A DNA stretch of 64,000 bases, from NCBI GenBank assembly GCA_020002185.1, contig JAHLWY010000228.1, forward strand, positions 1 through 64,000, written 5' to 3'. The notes under the pieces were generated by a model that saw only the letters and a program-made list of their open reading frames with translations, searched no databases and was not told the origin of the DNA. This document shows positions 11,480 to 24,505 of the stretch, piece after piece (the first letter of the stretch is position 1; each line of letters begins with the position of its first letter). The stretch is from Paraescarpia echinospica (taxonomy: Eukaryota > Annelida > Polychaeta > Sabellida > Siboglinidae). A program made the translations under genes and the position numbers.

Positions 11480-12235
11480 AAAGTAAACGGTGGGTTGTGT
11501 GGTTTAACTAGAAGCCATAGTTTCTCTTGATATTTCATGTTCATTTAATAAAACAAGTGTACTTTTTGTATGATGACTGTTTTCTTTATCACATTAAGAT
11601 ACATATGACAGTACCTCCTAGTTTCATTCAAATGTGTCCATTTCATATTAACCCCAGCAGTGCAAGTTATAACATATGCCATTTTATAGACTGCCGGAAT
11701 TTTTTATAGCGTGACGAAAATAAAATATTGCAATAGGTCTGCCTATCCTATTTTTTTCGCAATAAAATATTTATAAAAAAAATGTTTTTCCTACCTACCT
11801 ACCCTATTTAAAAAATCACTGTTACAGGAAACACAACTATATTTTATTGTGGCCTTACTGGAAGGTTGAATACTGGCATTGCTTCATATATTATATGCAT
11901 CCTTGATATTGGCTCATTGCTGGCCGAATGCTGGCGTATTACTGGCCCACTGTTGGCTCAACATTAGGTCAGGGTTGGCCCATTGCTAGCCAAGTGCTGG
12001 CTCTTTGCAGGTCCTACATTGGCCCAAAAATTGGCAGGTCTGACGCGTAATAAGAATGCACAATACTATATTTGTAAAGGTGTTGTGTCACATGTGCTTG
12101 GGTGAAAATAGATTGGAGTGGAGAAGTGAGATGTGGGGTAGTCTACTTTCCTTGCCGTTCCTTCCAAGATATTGTCTTTCCCCCTTTTTGCCCCAACCAG
12201 ACCCATTGGTGGTTGCGGTCCTGTAATTACCAGGT
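11480..12235. other. No gene; A/T-rich tract and degenerate TTGGCCCATTGCTGG words
   Basis: 11700-11820 is A/T-rich with CCTACCTACCTACC. 11905-12035 contains loosely repeated GCTGGC, TTGGCCCA and ATTGCTGGCC words, a decayed short-period repeat. No coding signal. Confidence 0.5.
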
Positions 12236-12840
12236 ACCTGTGGACTGTGGTGTGGAGTAGTTTCTGTGTGGACTGTGGTGTGGACTAGTTTCTGTGTGGA
12301 CTGGTGTGGACTAGTTTCTGTGTGGACTGTGGTGTGGAGTAGTTTCTGTGTGGACTGTGGTGTGGACTAGTTTGTGTGTGGACTGTGGTGTGGACTAGTT
12401 TCTGTGTGGACTGTGGTGTGGACTAGTTTCTGTGTGGACTGTGGTGTGGAGTAGTTTGTGTGTGGACTGTGGTGTGGAGTAGTTTGTGTGTGGACTGTGG
12501 TGTGGACTAGTTTATGTGTGGACTGTGGTGTGGAGTAGTTTGTGTGTGGACTGTGGTGTGGAGTAGTTTCTGTGTGGACTGTGGTGTGGAGTAGTTTGTG
12601 TGTGGACTGTGGTGTGGACTAGTTTCTGTGTGGACTGTGGTGTGGACTAGTTTGTGTGTGGACTGTGGTGTGGACTAGTTTCTGTGTGGACTGTGGTGTG
12701 GACTAGTTTGTGTGTGGACTGTGGTGTGGACTAGTTTCTGTGTGGACTGTGGTGTGGACTAGTTTGTGTGTGGACTGTGGTGTGGACTAGTTTCTGTGTG
12801 GACTGTGGTGTGGACTAGTTTCTGTGTGGACTGTGGTGTA
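12236..12840. repeat. 28-bp minisatellite, about 21 units
   Basis: Unit TGTGGACTGTGGTGTGGACT plus AGTTTCTG. Alternating variants GACTAG/GAGTAG and TTTCTG/TTTGTG form short higher-order patterns in the second half. Confidence 0.95.
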
Positions 12841-13007
12841 ACAGTTCAGAGTACAGAAAAGTGTACAGTACAGTGTGAAATGAGATGTTGCTCCCTTCCA
12901 AGATTTTTGCTTCCTAGAAACAACTCCTGAACAAGGGAAAGGACACATTTACAGACAACAACACTTCTGCTGTGCACAGGCTTACACTTCTAGTAGCTAT
13001 TGTGTCG

Positions 13008-13278
13008 CATATGCACATGTCAGAGATGGAAGGATCCATATGTGTGGAGACATATGCAAATGTCAGTGATGGAAGGATCCCTGTGTGGAGAGACATGCAC
13101 ATGTCAGAGATGGAAGGATCCCTGTGTTTAGAGACATATGCACATGTCAGTGATGGAAGGATCCCTGTGTGTGGAGACATATGCAAATGTCAGTGATGGA
13201 AGGATCTCTGTGTGTAGAGACATATGCACATGTCAGTGATGGAAGGATCCCCATGGAAGGATCCCTGTGTGTAGAGAC
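13008..13278. repeat. 41-43 bp minisatellite, six units
   Basis: Unit containing CATATGCACATGTCAG and GATGGAAGGATCCCTGTGTG. Open frames on both strands follow from the near-42-bp period. Confidence 0.93.
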
Positions 13279-13322
13279 TGTTCCATAAGACTGTATGTAT
13301 AATCATGTTTTTTTTCTAATAT

Positions 13323-13640
13323 TTAATCGGCATCTTCCTTAAATATTTTTAGGTGGTGCCTTCTGATATATGATTTGCTATCCCTTAATGTAACAAAATT
13401 GGATGAGACTGCTGGAGCATATTTCCCTGTTAGTATCTTATATATTTCAATCACATCTCCTCTGAGGCGACGGTATGATAGAGTTGGTAATTTCAGTCTC
13501 TGTAAACGTTCTTTGTGTTCAAGGTCTTTGAAACCAGGAATTAATTTGCTTGCTCTATGTTGAACATTTTCAAGAGCTGTAATATGCTTCATTAAGAAAG
13601 GACTCCATACCTGATTAGCGTATTCAGTATGTGGACAGCG
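13323..13640 (-). mobile_element. LINE RT C-terminal fragment
   Basis: The minus-strand peptide contains HITALENVQHRASKLIPGFK, RLQRLKLPTLSYRRLRGDVI and EIYKILTGKYAPA. This is the C-terminal domain of CR1/jockey-type ORF2 proteins (the LERVQRRATK/LSYRRLRGD signature). It opens in YANQVWSPFL just upstream. No palm domain is attached, so it is a 3' remnant in opposite orientation to the next element. Confidence 0.85.
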
Positions 13641-13699
13641 AGAAATTTAATAATGGTAGAAAAACACTTTTTATCCTTGTGATCGAAAGTACGCCCGAT

Positions 13700-14310
13700 T
13701 ATCCCCATCATAGTAAGATCCAAGTTGACCTTGTTATCCTCGATTTCTCTAAAGCCTTCGACACTATGCCCCAGAACAAACTTCTGTGTAAAGTTTAAAC
13801 TCAATCATTATGGCATAAAAGTAACATACATCGCTGGATAGCTAACTTTCTTAAACACCACCGTACCCAGAGAGTCCCTGTAGAAGGGAGTTTTTCGGAT
13901 AATGCCAATGTCAAGTTAGGCGTGCCTCGGGGTACTGTTTTAGCCCCTCTGTTATTTTTATTACATGTAAATGATCTACCCATGCTAGTAACTTCCAAGA
14001 CCTGTCTGTTTGCAGACGATTGTCTGTTATACAGACACGTCCATACAAAGGCGGACCAGTTGACCTTTCTTACCGACTTAAAAGCTCTCAATACATGGGG
14101 AAGAGATTGGGGTATGCACTTTAATGCAACAAAGTGCAATGTAATGCGAATCGCCAGAACTCCAGATTCAAATACATTATCCAGATCATACTCACTTGGC
14201 AATCATATGCTAAAACAAGTCCAGATTCAAATACATTATCCAGATCATATTCACTTGGCAATCATATATACTAAAACAAGTTGACACAGGGAAATATCTT
14301 AGGGTAATGG
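13700..14310 (+). mobile_element. LINE RT palm fragment, frameshifted
   Basis: The plus strand shows VDLVILDFSKAFDTMPQNKL (palm motif A) and, after frameshifts, RTQRVPVEGSF, LGVPRGTVLAPLLFLLHVND (motif B) and TCLFADDCLLYRHVHTKADQ (motif C, FADD). It ends in MHFNATKCNVMRIART and a YLRVMV thumb start. It is a dead jockey/CR1-like copy. The protein order continues at 15840, so this and that fragment may be one element split by about 1.5 kb. Confidence 0.87.
14161..14282. repeat. About 60-bp tandem duplication inside the LINE fragment
   Basis: TCCAGATTCAAATACATTAT followed by CCAGATCATA, TTGGCAATCATAT and CTAAAACAAGT occurs twice in a row, with a small ATA insertion in the second copy. Confidence 0.92.
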
Positions 14311-15835
14311 TCCAGGCATGTGAGAGGAGGCAAGTCACTTCCAAGGAACATTTGCACGCAGCGTGGCAAACTGGGGAAGAAAGGGAGGTCTGGATTGGAA
14401 CTCAGAATGTTTTTTAAAGACATTGTTTGTGATGCAATGTAGCGTACTTTCACTGTTTTTGTTTAATCCTGTAACTTCCATTTTATATAAAATCACAAAC
14501 ATAGTGCATAGAAACACTACATTTGGGACTTTATTAATCAAGTGTAAGCATACAGTTCCCGTCACATAACTGTAAAAGCACATCATTTTCATATCACACA
14601 AAAAACCAGAAGCAGTGTATACTACATTGTCAAAACTACAACATTACACAAGTGGTCAATGTGAAAAAAATACACAAAAATGCTTTAAATAACGAATGTT
14701 TATTAAAATGATAATTGTAATGTACAGTACACTGAAATGCACACACAAATGTCCACATCTACTAGTGTTTATTGAAACCATAAACTTGTAAACTTTACAA
14801 GTGTTCATTGTGGACATGTGACTTCACTTCTTTTCTTGTCTGTGCTTGATCCTGGCACTCACAGCTTTCTTTCTCTTCTCTGCCTGAGCAAGGACTGGGG
14901 AGTGGAGGTGGACAGATTTAAGTCTTTTTGGCACTTTAGTCTTTGCCTCTTGAAGTCTTGGGAAACCTGTTCAGTTGCTTTTCTCTTGCTTCTTCAAATT
15001 CAACTCGTCCCCTCTCTGTTCAACATCCTTCTTGGTGCACGCCATATCCCCTAAAAGTGTTCATATTAACAACGTCAGGTAAAGTTAATTCAAATTGTTA
15101 TTTAAATAATAATAACCTAAATCTAAACATGCGTTAAACTTTAAAGTGAACAGGCGTACTTCATGTTGACATATTATGGCCCACCCACGAAACGTTTTGG
15201 CATACACTTATATTTATCCAAAATAGTATATAAACCCATCTAGGATACCTTAAGTAAAGTTATCGCCAAAACTTATACTCCGCTTACTATTCGCGTTTAC
15301 ATATTGTTAACGGTGCTGTATTATGCCATGGCCCGTAATGCCAGCGTCAGCGACGTGAGCGTACACCAGCGCCGTAATGCAAGTCCCATAAGCATAGCCA
15401 TAGGCCATTACAACGCCTCGCTTGGCAGGCTAAACGATCTAATGTTTATTGAAATTACGATCTTAAAACCACTCGACTGCTACATTAATTCCGATAATTC
15501 AGTAATTGGCTCATACAAGAATGTTTGAAATAAGAGCGGACAACTTACTGTAGACCGTAGCTCATGCTTCGTTCGACTGAACGCGACTATGTCTGAACTT
15601 CGAAAGCAACACACAGTCACAACTGATTTGCCGCCAAAACTCATGCACGGATTGAAAGCTGGGCCGTGATTCGCAATTTCTGGCCATTCACAATGCGGCT
15701 TACTTTTGAAAAAGGACGACGATCACGAAATTTATAATTTTTATTGTCGATGTTTGCCAAGTCATAACGCCCCTATATTTAAAAAAAATATTTTCGGATT
15801 TGGACGAATCACAGAAACGGCCAAATCGAGTTCAT
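14311..15835. other. No gene; segment separating two LINE fragments
   Basis: AT-rich, with no long frame of known type. Its position between two collinear parts of one RT makes it a candidate insertion; I found no clear terminal repeats. Confidence 0.4.
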
Positions 15836-16460
15836 GAACCGCGGAAATCCTACTTTCCGCGCAAGAATCTCATGCCTGATGATCACAGACAACCTATCCT
15901 GGTCAACACATATCTCCCAAACTTGCAACAAAACCAATGCCACTTTATCATTCTTAAGGAGAAATCCGAAATCTTGTCCGCAGGTTCTAAAAGAAAGAGC
16001 TTATGTCACCCTTGTTCGCCCAATTCTAGAATACGGCTGCATAGTATGGGACCCACACTTATAAAAAGATATAAACACACTCGAGAAAATACAAAAAGAA
16101 GAGCATTCCGCTTCGTAATAGGCGACTACAATTACACTAGCAGCGTAACAAATTAGGTTGGTTAGGTTGGTCAAATCTCGAGGAGAGGAGAAGGAACCTC
16201 CAATTATCACTCATGTTCAAAATCGTCCACAATCAAATAATATTGCTATCCCGTCCAGAAACATCTTAGTACCTGCAGACAGACGCACACGCTCAAGTCA
16301 CCCTTACAAACATAAACACATTAGAGGCAACACTGAAGAATATAGAAACTAATTTTTCCCCGCATTTTAACTGTATGGAATATCCTAGAAGCATCACTAG
16401 TTAATCATAATGCAAAGGACGCCCCAGAATTTGAGGAACTGCTAAGCTATGCGCAATGCT
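15836..16460 (+). mobile_element. LINE RT C-terminal fragment
   Basis: The plus strand reads LMITDNLSWSTHISQTCNKT, LSFLRRNPKSCPQVLKERAY and VRPILEYGCIVWDPHL, then in a shifted frame LEKIQKRAFRFVIGDY, and further on YKHKHIRGNTEEYRNYFFPR and TVWNILEASLVNHNAKDAPE. This is the thumb and C-terminus of a jockey/CR1-like ORF2. Several frameshifts make it non-functional. Confidence 0.87.
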
Positions 16461-16699
16461 CATAGTCATGATCCAATTCTCATTTCGATAATCAGGTTTG
16501 TTATTAATGGTAATCTTGTTTACAAACTTATCGAAGCCTACGTGGTACCGCCTACGTTACCCTATTATCACTCACTAGACTAGTGTTCTAAAATACTTTA
16601 TATTGTAACAGATCTGCAGTGGCTAATTTAGTTAATTACTAATATTATTAGTTATAAGAGAAAGACTAGAAAAAAATCCACATTCGCATTATATAAAAA

Positions 16700-18897
16700 C
16701 ATTATATAAAAGAATGCTGCACAAGGCAGAAAGAAAGGAATAGTAAAAAGCAGTATAGGAGAAATTTCCACAAAGGAAGGTATAAGGACATGAGGAAATA
16801 TTTAGCAAAGATAGTCTGGAATGATACACTAAAAAAGGCAACAGAATGCTGGAATATATTAAAGAGTGAAATTAAGTGCATAGTCGATAAATTTGTACCT
16901 TTCAAAAAACAAGGGAAACGGTCCAAAAAGAAACACTTATCGAAAGAAGCCATTAGAAAAATTAAGTATAAACAAATGATGTGGAAGTCATATAGATGTA
17001 CTGGAAATTATGAAGACTACAACAGTTATAAAGAAGCACTTAACCAAGCTACAGCTGAAATTAGAAATGCAAAGAGAAGCTATGAACAACAATTAGCTAG
17101 TAATATAAAACATGACAGCAAGAGTTTTTATGCGTATGTTCGAAGCAAACAGAAAGTTCAAGATAAGGTCGGTCCTCTAGAAGATAGTGCTGGAAATATA
17201 ATATCAGAGGGATTCTTAATGGCAAAAGACCTGAATGAGTACTTTAGTTCAGTGTTTACCAGAGAAGATATTAGTTCACTCCCAGACTATTTGGGACAAT
17301 TAATTGTAACCCCGGAAATGGTAGCTAAGAAAATATGGGCTATGAAGGATAATAAATCACCTGGAATGGATGGGATTCCGCCCAAACTACTGCTAGAAAT
17401 TGTAGGACAAATTAGTATACTGCTTGCAACAGTTTTCAACTTGTCATTAGAAGAGGGAGTGGTTCCTTTAGAATGGAAAGAGGTAAACATTATACCGTTA
17501 TTTAAAAAAGGTTCGAGAAACAAGTCAGAGAACTATAGACTAGTGAGTTTAACATCAGTGATTTGCAAATGATTAGAAAGACTAATTAAAGATCATATGG
17601 TGGATTTTCTTGTTAAACAAAACTTGATAAACCCATCTCAACATGGTTTTTTTAAAACGAGGTCATGCTTAACAAATGTTATGTTTTTTGGAAGACATCA
17701 CTAAGTGGGTAGACGAGGGATCACCAGTAGATATCGTCTACTTAGATTTTCAAAAAGCTTTCGACAAAGTACCACATAAAAGATTACTGCTTAAACTAAA
17801 GGCCCATGGCATAGGAAATGGTATAATAAACTGGATAGACAAATGGCTGATTGACAGAAGACAACGTGTAGTAGTTGATGGGGAGGCTTCAAACTGGAAA
17901 TCGGTATTGAGTGGGTTACCACAGGGATCAGTACTAGGACCTATATTATTCTTAATATATATCAACGATTTGGATGATGAAATAACAAGCAAGGTGTTGA
18001 AATTTGCAGATGATATAATAGTGTTTAGAAGGATTAAAAGTGATGGAGATAGACAGCATTTACAAGATGATCTTGACAGGTTGATCAAATGGTCTGAAAA
18101 GTGGCAAATGCTGTTCAATTTTGGGAAATGTAAATGCCTCCACACAGGACATGGTAACGAAGAGGTAGAATATACAATGGGGGGTACTGTACTGTAAAAG
18201 AAAGACTCAGGGTTGATCATTAGTGCTGATATGAAGGTTTCAGAGCAGTGCGGGATTGCAGCTTTAAAGGGAAATCAAATCATTGGATTAATTAGGCGAA
18301 ACATAACGTATAAGGAAAAAGACCTAATAATACCGCTGTACAAAACAATAGTGAGGCCTCATTTAGAATATTGTATTCAAGCGTGGAGGCCATATCGCAG
18401 GAAGGACATAGATATGCTAGAAAGAGTGCAGAGGAGAGCAACTAAAATGATACCAAAACTGAGGGATCTTAGTTACGAAATACGCCTAAAAAATGCGGCT
18501 TAACAACACTAGAGACCAGGAGATTGAGAGGAGATCAGACAGAAGTGTTTAAAATAATGAATGGTTATGAAAATATTGATAGAAATATTGTTTTCTCAGT
18601 TAAGAAAGATAGAAGGACTAGAGGACATGAAGTTACATTAGCAAAGTGTAGATTATATATAAGAAAGTTTTCCTTTTCACAAAGGACTGTAAATGAATGG
18701 AACAGATTATCTGCTGATTGTGTGGGTGCTAGTAGCGTGAATATGTTTAAAAATAAAATCGACACATACCTCAGAAGGGCGGGATACACATAGATAAAAG
18801 GGTCGGACTCTCGATAAGCCAAAGGGCTTCCTTGTCTACCTGCCACCTAGAGTTAATTCTCTGGGTGGCAATCTTGTTAAATCTTGTTAAACTTAAG
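16700..18897 (+). mobile_element. CR1-like LINE copy 1, 5'-truncated
   Basis: Homologous to the RT half of the element at 30.1-33.97 kb. It begins within the sequence matching about 31745 and ends with the same 3' tail, CTTGTTAAATCTTGTTAAAC. RT motifs: VDIVYLDFQKAFDKVPHKRL, LSGLPQGSVLGPILFLIYIN and LKFADDIIVFRRIKSDGD. It is broken by a TGA at 17570-17572, frameshifts near 17690, 18195 and 18503, and a roughly 36-bp deletion near 17284 between short CCAG/CAG repeats. Note FADDIIVF where the other copy has FADDTKVF. A dead copy. Confidence 0.95.
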
Positions 18898-20540
18898 GCA
18901 AGGATATGTGATATGATATGGTCGCCGTCACTGTGGGCGCGTTTCAGCAACAAGGTTTGAACGATTTGTTTATTTTCGCATCTGTAGGCGTAGTTCTTGG
19001 TGTCTACCGGAACAGAATGTAGTTGATAGTTAAGAGTCATGACTGGAATTTGGTACAGACATTGGCCTGACCTTAGATTCACTCCGTGACCATGTCCTGG
19101 TTTTAAGATCGAACCGGAAAGATGAAATTATACAAATAAATGCAGACCCCCCTCACGTAATTGAGCACCCTCATCCCCGGCATAGTATGACGACATAAAA
19201 ACATGCATGCGTACAGCCATAATTCTACAAATTTCATACTATGCGTTTCGATCCCTTACGGTTTAAAGACAATTCCCGGATTTGGCTTGAGGCCAAGCCA
19301 GTATGTTTAAAAGGGAACTATTTTTGGAAATGCGGAGAGGGCGGAAATTGATACACATCATAAGGAGAGACGCTTGACGCTCTCCACGGGAAAACTAGGA
19401 AAATGTTTTCCACAATTTAGACTTCTCAAAATTTCGGCTAATATAAACCACGGTGGTTTATATATTGTTTTATCTTTCGATCTTCAAAAACCACGGACAC
19501 TTTAAATGTAAAATAGGGTTGGACTGTCGGCGCACATGAATGTGTAAACGTTGTACGGACATCGTGTCTGAGACGAGGTTTCTACTGATGAATAAAACAT
19601 ATATTCGTGATGAACGTGTAACTCTTGTTTGTTCAATTTCATTAACAAACAAATACACCCTTAGTCTTGGGGGGACAATGCATCACCACAGCACGATGAT
19701 GCACACGGCTTGGTGAGCGACATACCCGAGGTAAGGCTCCGGTTTCCATTTGCGTACCGCCCAAATGAAGTGAGGGAAGGAAGACGGAGGGGACAACAAC
19801 TTTACAATATGACTAACTTTAATTTAAGCACAACTGTTACTCAATATATGTCTACTGCTACTTTATGAATAATATTAAGGCAAGAATAATACTTATCGAT
19901 CAATAATTCCACTCGTTTTTCAACTTTTGTACACCACCAATTCTCAACAATCTAGACTCGCCAATGTTCCCGACTACCCGCCAAAATAGTGGGCGCTTTC
20001 TGCGACCTTGTACGCTGCAAATTGTCAACAAACAGCGTCAGGCGGTGTGTCACGGAAATAGTGTCCTCGGTGATACGGCGTCGCTGTTTATGACAATGAG
20101 TTTTATTTCCCTACGACCCTTGCGGAGTATCAGAGAATTTGTTATCACTACAGTACATTTTAATATAATATATTAATTGTATACTTAAAAACATCTAGAC
20201 TTATATGATATACAATACATTTACAGTATGTAAAACATCAACAACACACAATGCATAAACATTCAGTGACCTTACTGTATTGGGTATTTTCGATAATTTT
20301 ATAATCAGTAGTGCAAACCAAATAATGTAAAATAATGTAAAATAAACTACGTATTATACATGTATTGCACAATTTGAACTAATTTACATGTAATTATAAT
20401 ATTTATTACTAGTCAATTAACTATAAGCTACAATGTTACTTCTATGCAATTCAGTTTTGACAGAAAAGTTGTTAGTTAGACAAACTTTGTCATGATTACA
20501 TTAATAAATCTGGAAAGATCTGTCAACTGTTTCACATTAT
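18898..20540. other. No gene recognised
   Basis: Unique sequence with short, motif-free frames, AT-rich toward 20200-20540. Nothing supportable on either strand. Confidence 0.45.
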
Positions 20541-20890
20541 ATACATTAAACTACTGGTTCCTTTTCAAAGTATTAGGTCTTATTATAACGTATTTTGATC
20601 TTTCTTCTAGTGATGGACATACAAATACATAATGATATTCATCACCTTGGTCTCCATTGTTGCATAAGTTACACAGCCTCTGAGCATTTTTGGGAGATAA
20701 TGACCAACAGAAACAGGTAATAAGTTTGCGTTTTACTTCTTTGCATACGGAACAAAAAGTATAAACTGGAGGTCCAGAATTTCGCCTACACATTAAGAAA
20801 ACATCGTTTTAACAACAAACATGAACAAACTCTTCCATTAGATAGCCGTAAACGGCGAAATTGCATTTGCGCAAATACCTTGAATCATCT
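20541..20890 (-). mobile_element. LINE C-terminal fragment with Cys/His motif
   Basis: The minus strand reads LRKCNFAVYGYLMEEFVH, then in another frame QRLCNLCNNGDQGDEYHYVF followed by VCPSLEERSKYV. The CxxC...HxxxxC pattern with GDEYHY is the C-terminal zinc-like motif of several invertebrate LINE ORF2 proteins. Only this remnant remains, with frameshifts. Confidence 0.75.
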
Positions 20891-20984
20891 TGATTCTTGG
20901 ATGGGTTTGGGACAGGGAGCCAGCCTATTGGCTCATATATAGCCCCCCCCCCAATCAGTGGTTATTGGTGTAATTATTATATTT

Positions 20985-21785
20985 AGTTTTAAAGTTGTTA
21001 ACTGTTAGTGCATTGACACAATCCCTTGGTAGTGAGGTCCATAGATTAATTATTCGTTTGGAAACAATTGTGACGTGCATCCAGTCGGTAATGGTGTCAT
21101 ACTATTGTCTTGTGACTCCCTGGACGAGGGGTGTTGTTTAGTTCAAATAGTCTTTCCCTGTTAATCCGTTCATAATCTTGTACACTTCGATCATATCCCC
21201 CCTGTTCCTCCTATCTTGTAGGGACAGGAGGACACACCTTTGAAGTCTTTAATAATATGGTAACTTTGAGATGTTAGTGATCATCTTGGTGGCTCTCCTC
21301 TGTACACTTCAAGTTCCTCTATATGTTTCTAGAGGTATGGGCATCATCCCTGTTGGCAATTTTCAATGATTGGTTGGATCAAGGTATATAATGCATAGGT
21401 TTTTGATGTTTTTCATGCTTTTGTCAGTGTATGTCCTACGAATTATGTCGTCAGCAAACTTTAACAAAGAGCTTACTACAGATGAATCAATGTCGTTTGT
21501 GAAGATTACAAATAACACTGGACCAAGTATTGATCTCTGTGGCACTCCACTGATCTGTTTTGCCAAAATGACTACACCATTTATGCACACTCGATCGTTG
21601 CCTTCTGCTTGCCTGTTAGCCAGCTATCAATCCATCTGTTGGCCTTGCCAGTGATGCCAAGAGCGGCATGAGCGTTAGTTTAGAGATGATCGAGTCTGCG
21701 ATGAGGGACCGTATCAAACGCTTTGCTGAAATCTAAGTAAATCATTACATCTATTGGATATCCTTTATGAATATATAAGAAATGA
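20985..21785 (-). mobile_element. CR1-like LINE RT fragment, different family
   Basis: Read from 21785 downward: DVMIYLDFSKAFDTVPHRRL (motif A), a degraded thumb-side stretch, ISGVPQRSILGPVLFVIFTN (motif B; R replaces G in PQG) and SSLLKFADD (motif C). Toward 21000 comes a C-terminal part with INRERLFELNNTPR. Multiple stops and frameshifts. It may belong with the C-terminal motif at 20541-20890. Confidence 0.85.
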
Positions 21786-22368
21786 CTTCCTCTAGAAGCA
21801 TCAGCGTATTACTAAGACATCTTCTTTTTGGTGTAACATTTTGTATAATTTCGTTAGCTTATCATGCAAATGTTCCATATTATATTATTAATCACTTGTG
21901 TTTTACGAACCTGGTTATTCATAGCTGAGTTTGAAAACAAAACAAGTTTTACATTGAATTGGTGCTATTTTTTGTCACACGCGGCGGCTGTCGCCTAAAA
22001 TGAAACTATGTCCACAGTGATCCCATGTGCGGCGTGTGCGTATGTGTGTGCGTGACGTGGGAAAGCAGAGGGGATAAGACTGGTATTGTTCTTGAAATGA
22101 CTAGAGAACGAATAACATAGATATTTGACTGGCACATGACTAAGATTTAACTGACACATGACTAAGTAGAGATGGAGCCTGCCGTCTGTTTAGAATATGA
22201 TTTATGTGGTTTTATAGCTGACGTGGACTATCATAGTTATTTGAGATCATGTTTGTGTAATAATTTGATTTAGCTTTGGGCAATTTTGTTTATTGCAGTA
22301 CGTAGTTATACACTGTTTAGACTATCGTGATCTTCTCAAAAGACGAGCGTGATTTGCGCCATACACAT
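21786..22368. other. No gene recognised
   Basis: No motif-bearing frame. Includes a short GTGTGCG-rich stretch at 22030-22055. Confidence 0.4.
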
Positions 22369-23345
22369 TCAGCATACCGACGGCGCTTTTTTAGATTGTA
22401 AAATTTCGGGAATCACCCATGGAGCCAGTGGCTTTTGGGACACAAATTTAAATCTCAAATTTATTAAGAAAGTATTGACTACTTGACAGTATTGTCGACA
22501 CAAATCTGATAGATGTTCTTTAGGGTTACTGATTAGGTCGGATTTAAAGATGTCGGTCATTAATGCAGCAGTGTCAATGTTATGGATTGGTCGGTAAAAC
22601 ACGTTTTGTTTGACCTCTGCGGGAGGTAATAATAACAATCATCTTTATTGCTACACAATGTTCCGTACAGCACAGGTATAGTTCTACGAACTTTGAGATC
22701 AACAATGACAGTGGGGTGGTTTAATAAACCATCTGAAGCGGTACGTGTCTGGATATTGTTACAAGTTGAACGGGTGATCAAGAGGTCGAGCCTTGTATGT
22801 GTGTTGACAAAGTGACATGTTGTTTCATATCAAAGGATGCCAGAATATCATTAAACGTACTTGTTGTTGACGAAGGTGCGTCCAGGTGAAGATTATATCA
22901 CCGAGAATATAAAATTCTGAATAAATAGTTGCCAGATTTTCAAATAGTATCCTGGAATTCCTGGAAGGCGAGAAATGCACACAAAATAAGGGGAGAAAGA
23001 CGAATCGAAAATGTCAGCACAGATGGACTCAAAGCTGGAGTAATCAAGGTTTGAATGAACTGTTGAAATCAAAAAGCCAACCCCACCTCCTCGTTCAACT
23101 AAACGTGGTCGATGATGGAAAGAGTAACCGGGAGGAAAAATGTCGGCAATGCATGCGGCTATGTCATGTGGTCTGAGCCAGGTCTCGGTAACAGCAAGGA
23201 TGTAGGGCCTATATTGTTTTTGAAACTAATAATTCGTTGAGAGAGGCAGTCTTATCTTGAACTGGTTTAACGTTTATTATAGCTAACCGAATGTTACCCG
23301 TGACAGCAGAAACTGGAGATAGCTGCGTAATCTCCATATTTTGAA
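22369..23345 (-). mobile_element. LINE endonuclease-domain fragment
   Basis: The minus strand from about 23335 contains NIRLAIINVKPVQDKTASLN (APE-type start) and RDLAQTT/LRPHDIA (the TETW region, frameshifted), then RLVERGGGVGFLIS, RLPGIPGYYL and LLITRSTCNN with NHPTVIVDLKVRRTIPV (the SDH-type end). It then runs into the linker LAPWVIPEILQSKK. Many small indels; no RT follows. A dead 5' half of a jockey/CR1-type element. Confidence 0.83.
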
Positions 23346-23455
23346 ATAACAGCAAGATCCTGTCGGTTTTGAGAGTCCGACGTTACACCCACTGTGTCAA
23401 TGCGCCCACGGGTGTTACATAAACTACATAGAAGACACTCGCCGAGTTACCGACA
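23336..23455. repeat. 118-bp direct repeat, copy 1
   Basis: Contains TTTTGAAATAACAGCAAGAT, GAGAGTCCGACGTTACACCC and CATAAACTACATAGAAGACA. About 95% identical to 23874-23998. It lies just upstream (minus strand) of the LINE endonuclease start, consistent with repeated 5' UTR sequence. Confidence 0.92.
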
Positions 23456-23873
23456 AGTTAGGTCGATTATACAAAAAAAACAATGGATAGATGTCATCTG
23501 TAAAAATAGGCTTACCACAAATAAAATTAATTTTCAGTGCAGTTGCTGGATCTGCGCAATCTTCATATTTCGCGGATCCAGCTAATACGCCCATACACAC
23601 AGTCGGTCGGATATGAGACGGCGATTAATCAGTTCTACGTGTCAACTCACTGGCGGCGGTTTGTGATTGTATAATATTTGTAGCCATCGCTTAATATAGC
23701 ATGATATCTGGTCTTTAAAGCTTCAAAGAGCTTTACAGTTCACCCATGGCGGACCTACTTTACTTCTACGACTTAAACCGAGTCGCAAATACTGCGCGAA
23801 TAATAAAGTTATAAATACACGTAACTATTTATACAACGGAGTGAGTATAGGCAGTGTGGAGTGAACGAAATTG

Positions 23874-23998
23874 TCCATATTTTGAAATAACAGCAAGATC
23901 CTGTCGGTTTTGAGAGTCCGACGTTACACCCACTACGTCAATGCGCCCACAGGTGTTACATAAACTACATAGAAGACACTCCCCGAGTCACGGTCAAG
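23874..23998. repeat. 118-bp direct repeat, copy 2
   Basis: Second copy of 23336-23455, offset by about 538 bp. The intervening 420 bp has no gene I can recognise. Confidence 0.92.
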
Positions 23999-24382
23999 CT
24001 GACATAGCGACAACGGCCGTCTCTTATCTAATCAACACATGTAATATCCATGCATACACTTACTTTGAGTCACATTTTCGATGCAGTTTAACAACGTTTT
24101 ATGGGCGAAGAGTTGATACTACAACTCTTGTACGTGGCGCATATCTTGAGAATGGAGTGCCTTGTGTGAAGTTAGCAAGTTAGCACGACGTCACCACGTC
24201 ACTCAACTTGAACATATGACCCAGTGTGTATTGTGGGGCGTCTGCACCGAAGCCATTCATGCGTGTCCCCGTACCACCGAGGTCAACTTTGCCTCTGTGC
24301 ACGCGCGAGTGTGTGCCTTAGTGCGTCTGTGCATGTCTGTGGTGCGTGTGCGTGCGTGAGCGCCTGCGCGCGTTTGTGTGTG

Positions 24383-24383
24383 T

Positions 24384-24471
<88 letters not shown>

Positions 24472-24505
24472 ATCAGACAGATAGATAGACAGACAGACAG
24501 ACAGA
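24383..24505. repeat. (AC)n microsatellite with CAGA tail
   Basis: About 84 bp of AC dinucleotides followed by GATAGATAGACAGACAGACAG. Open frames across it are artefacts. Confidence 0.97.
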
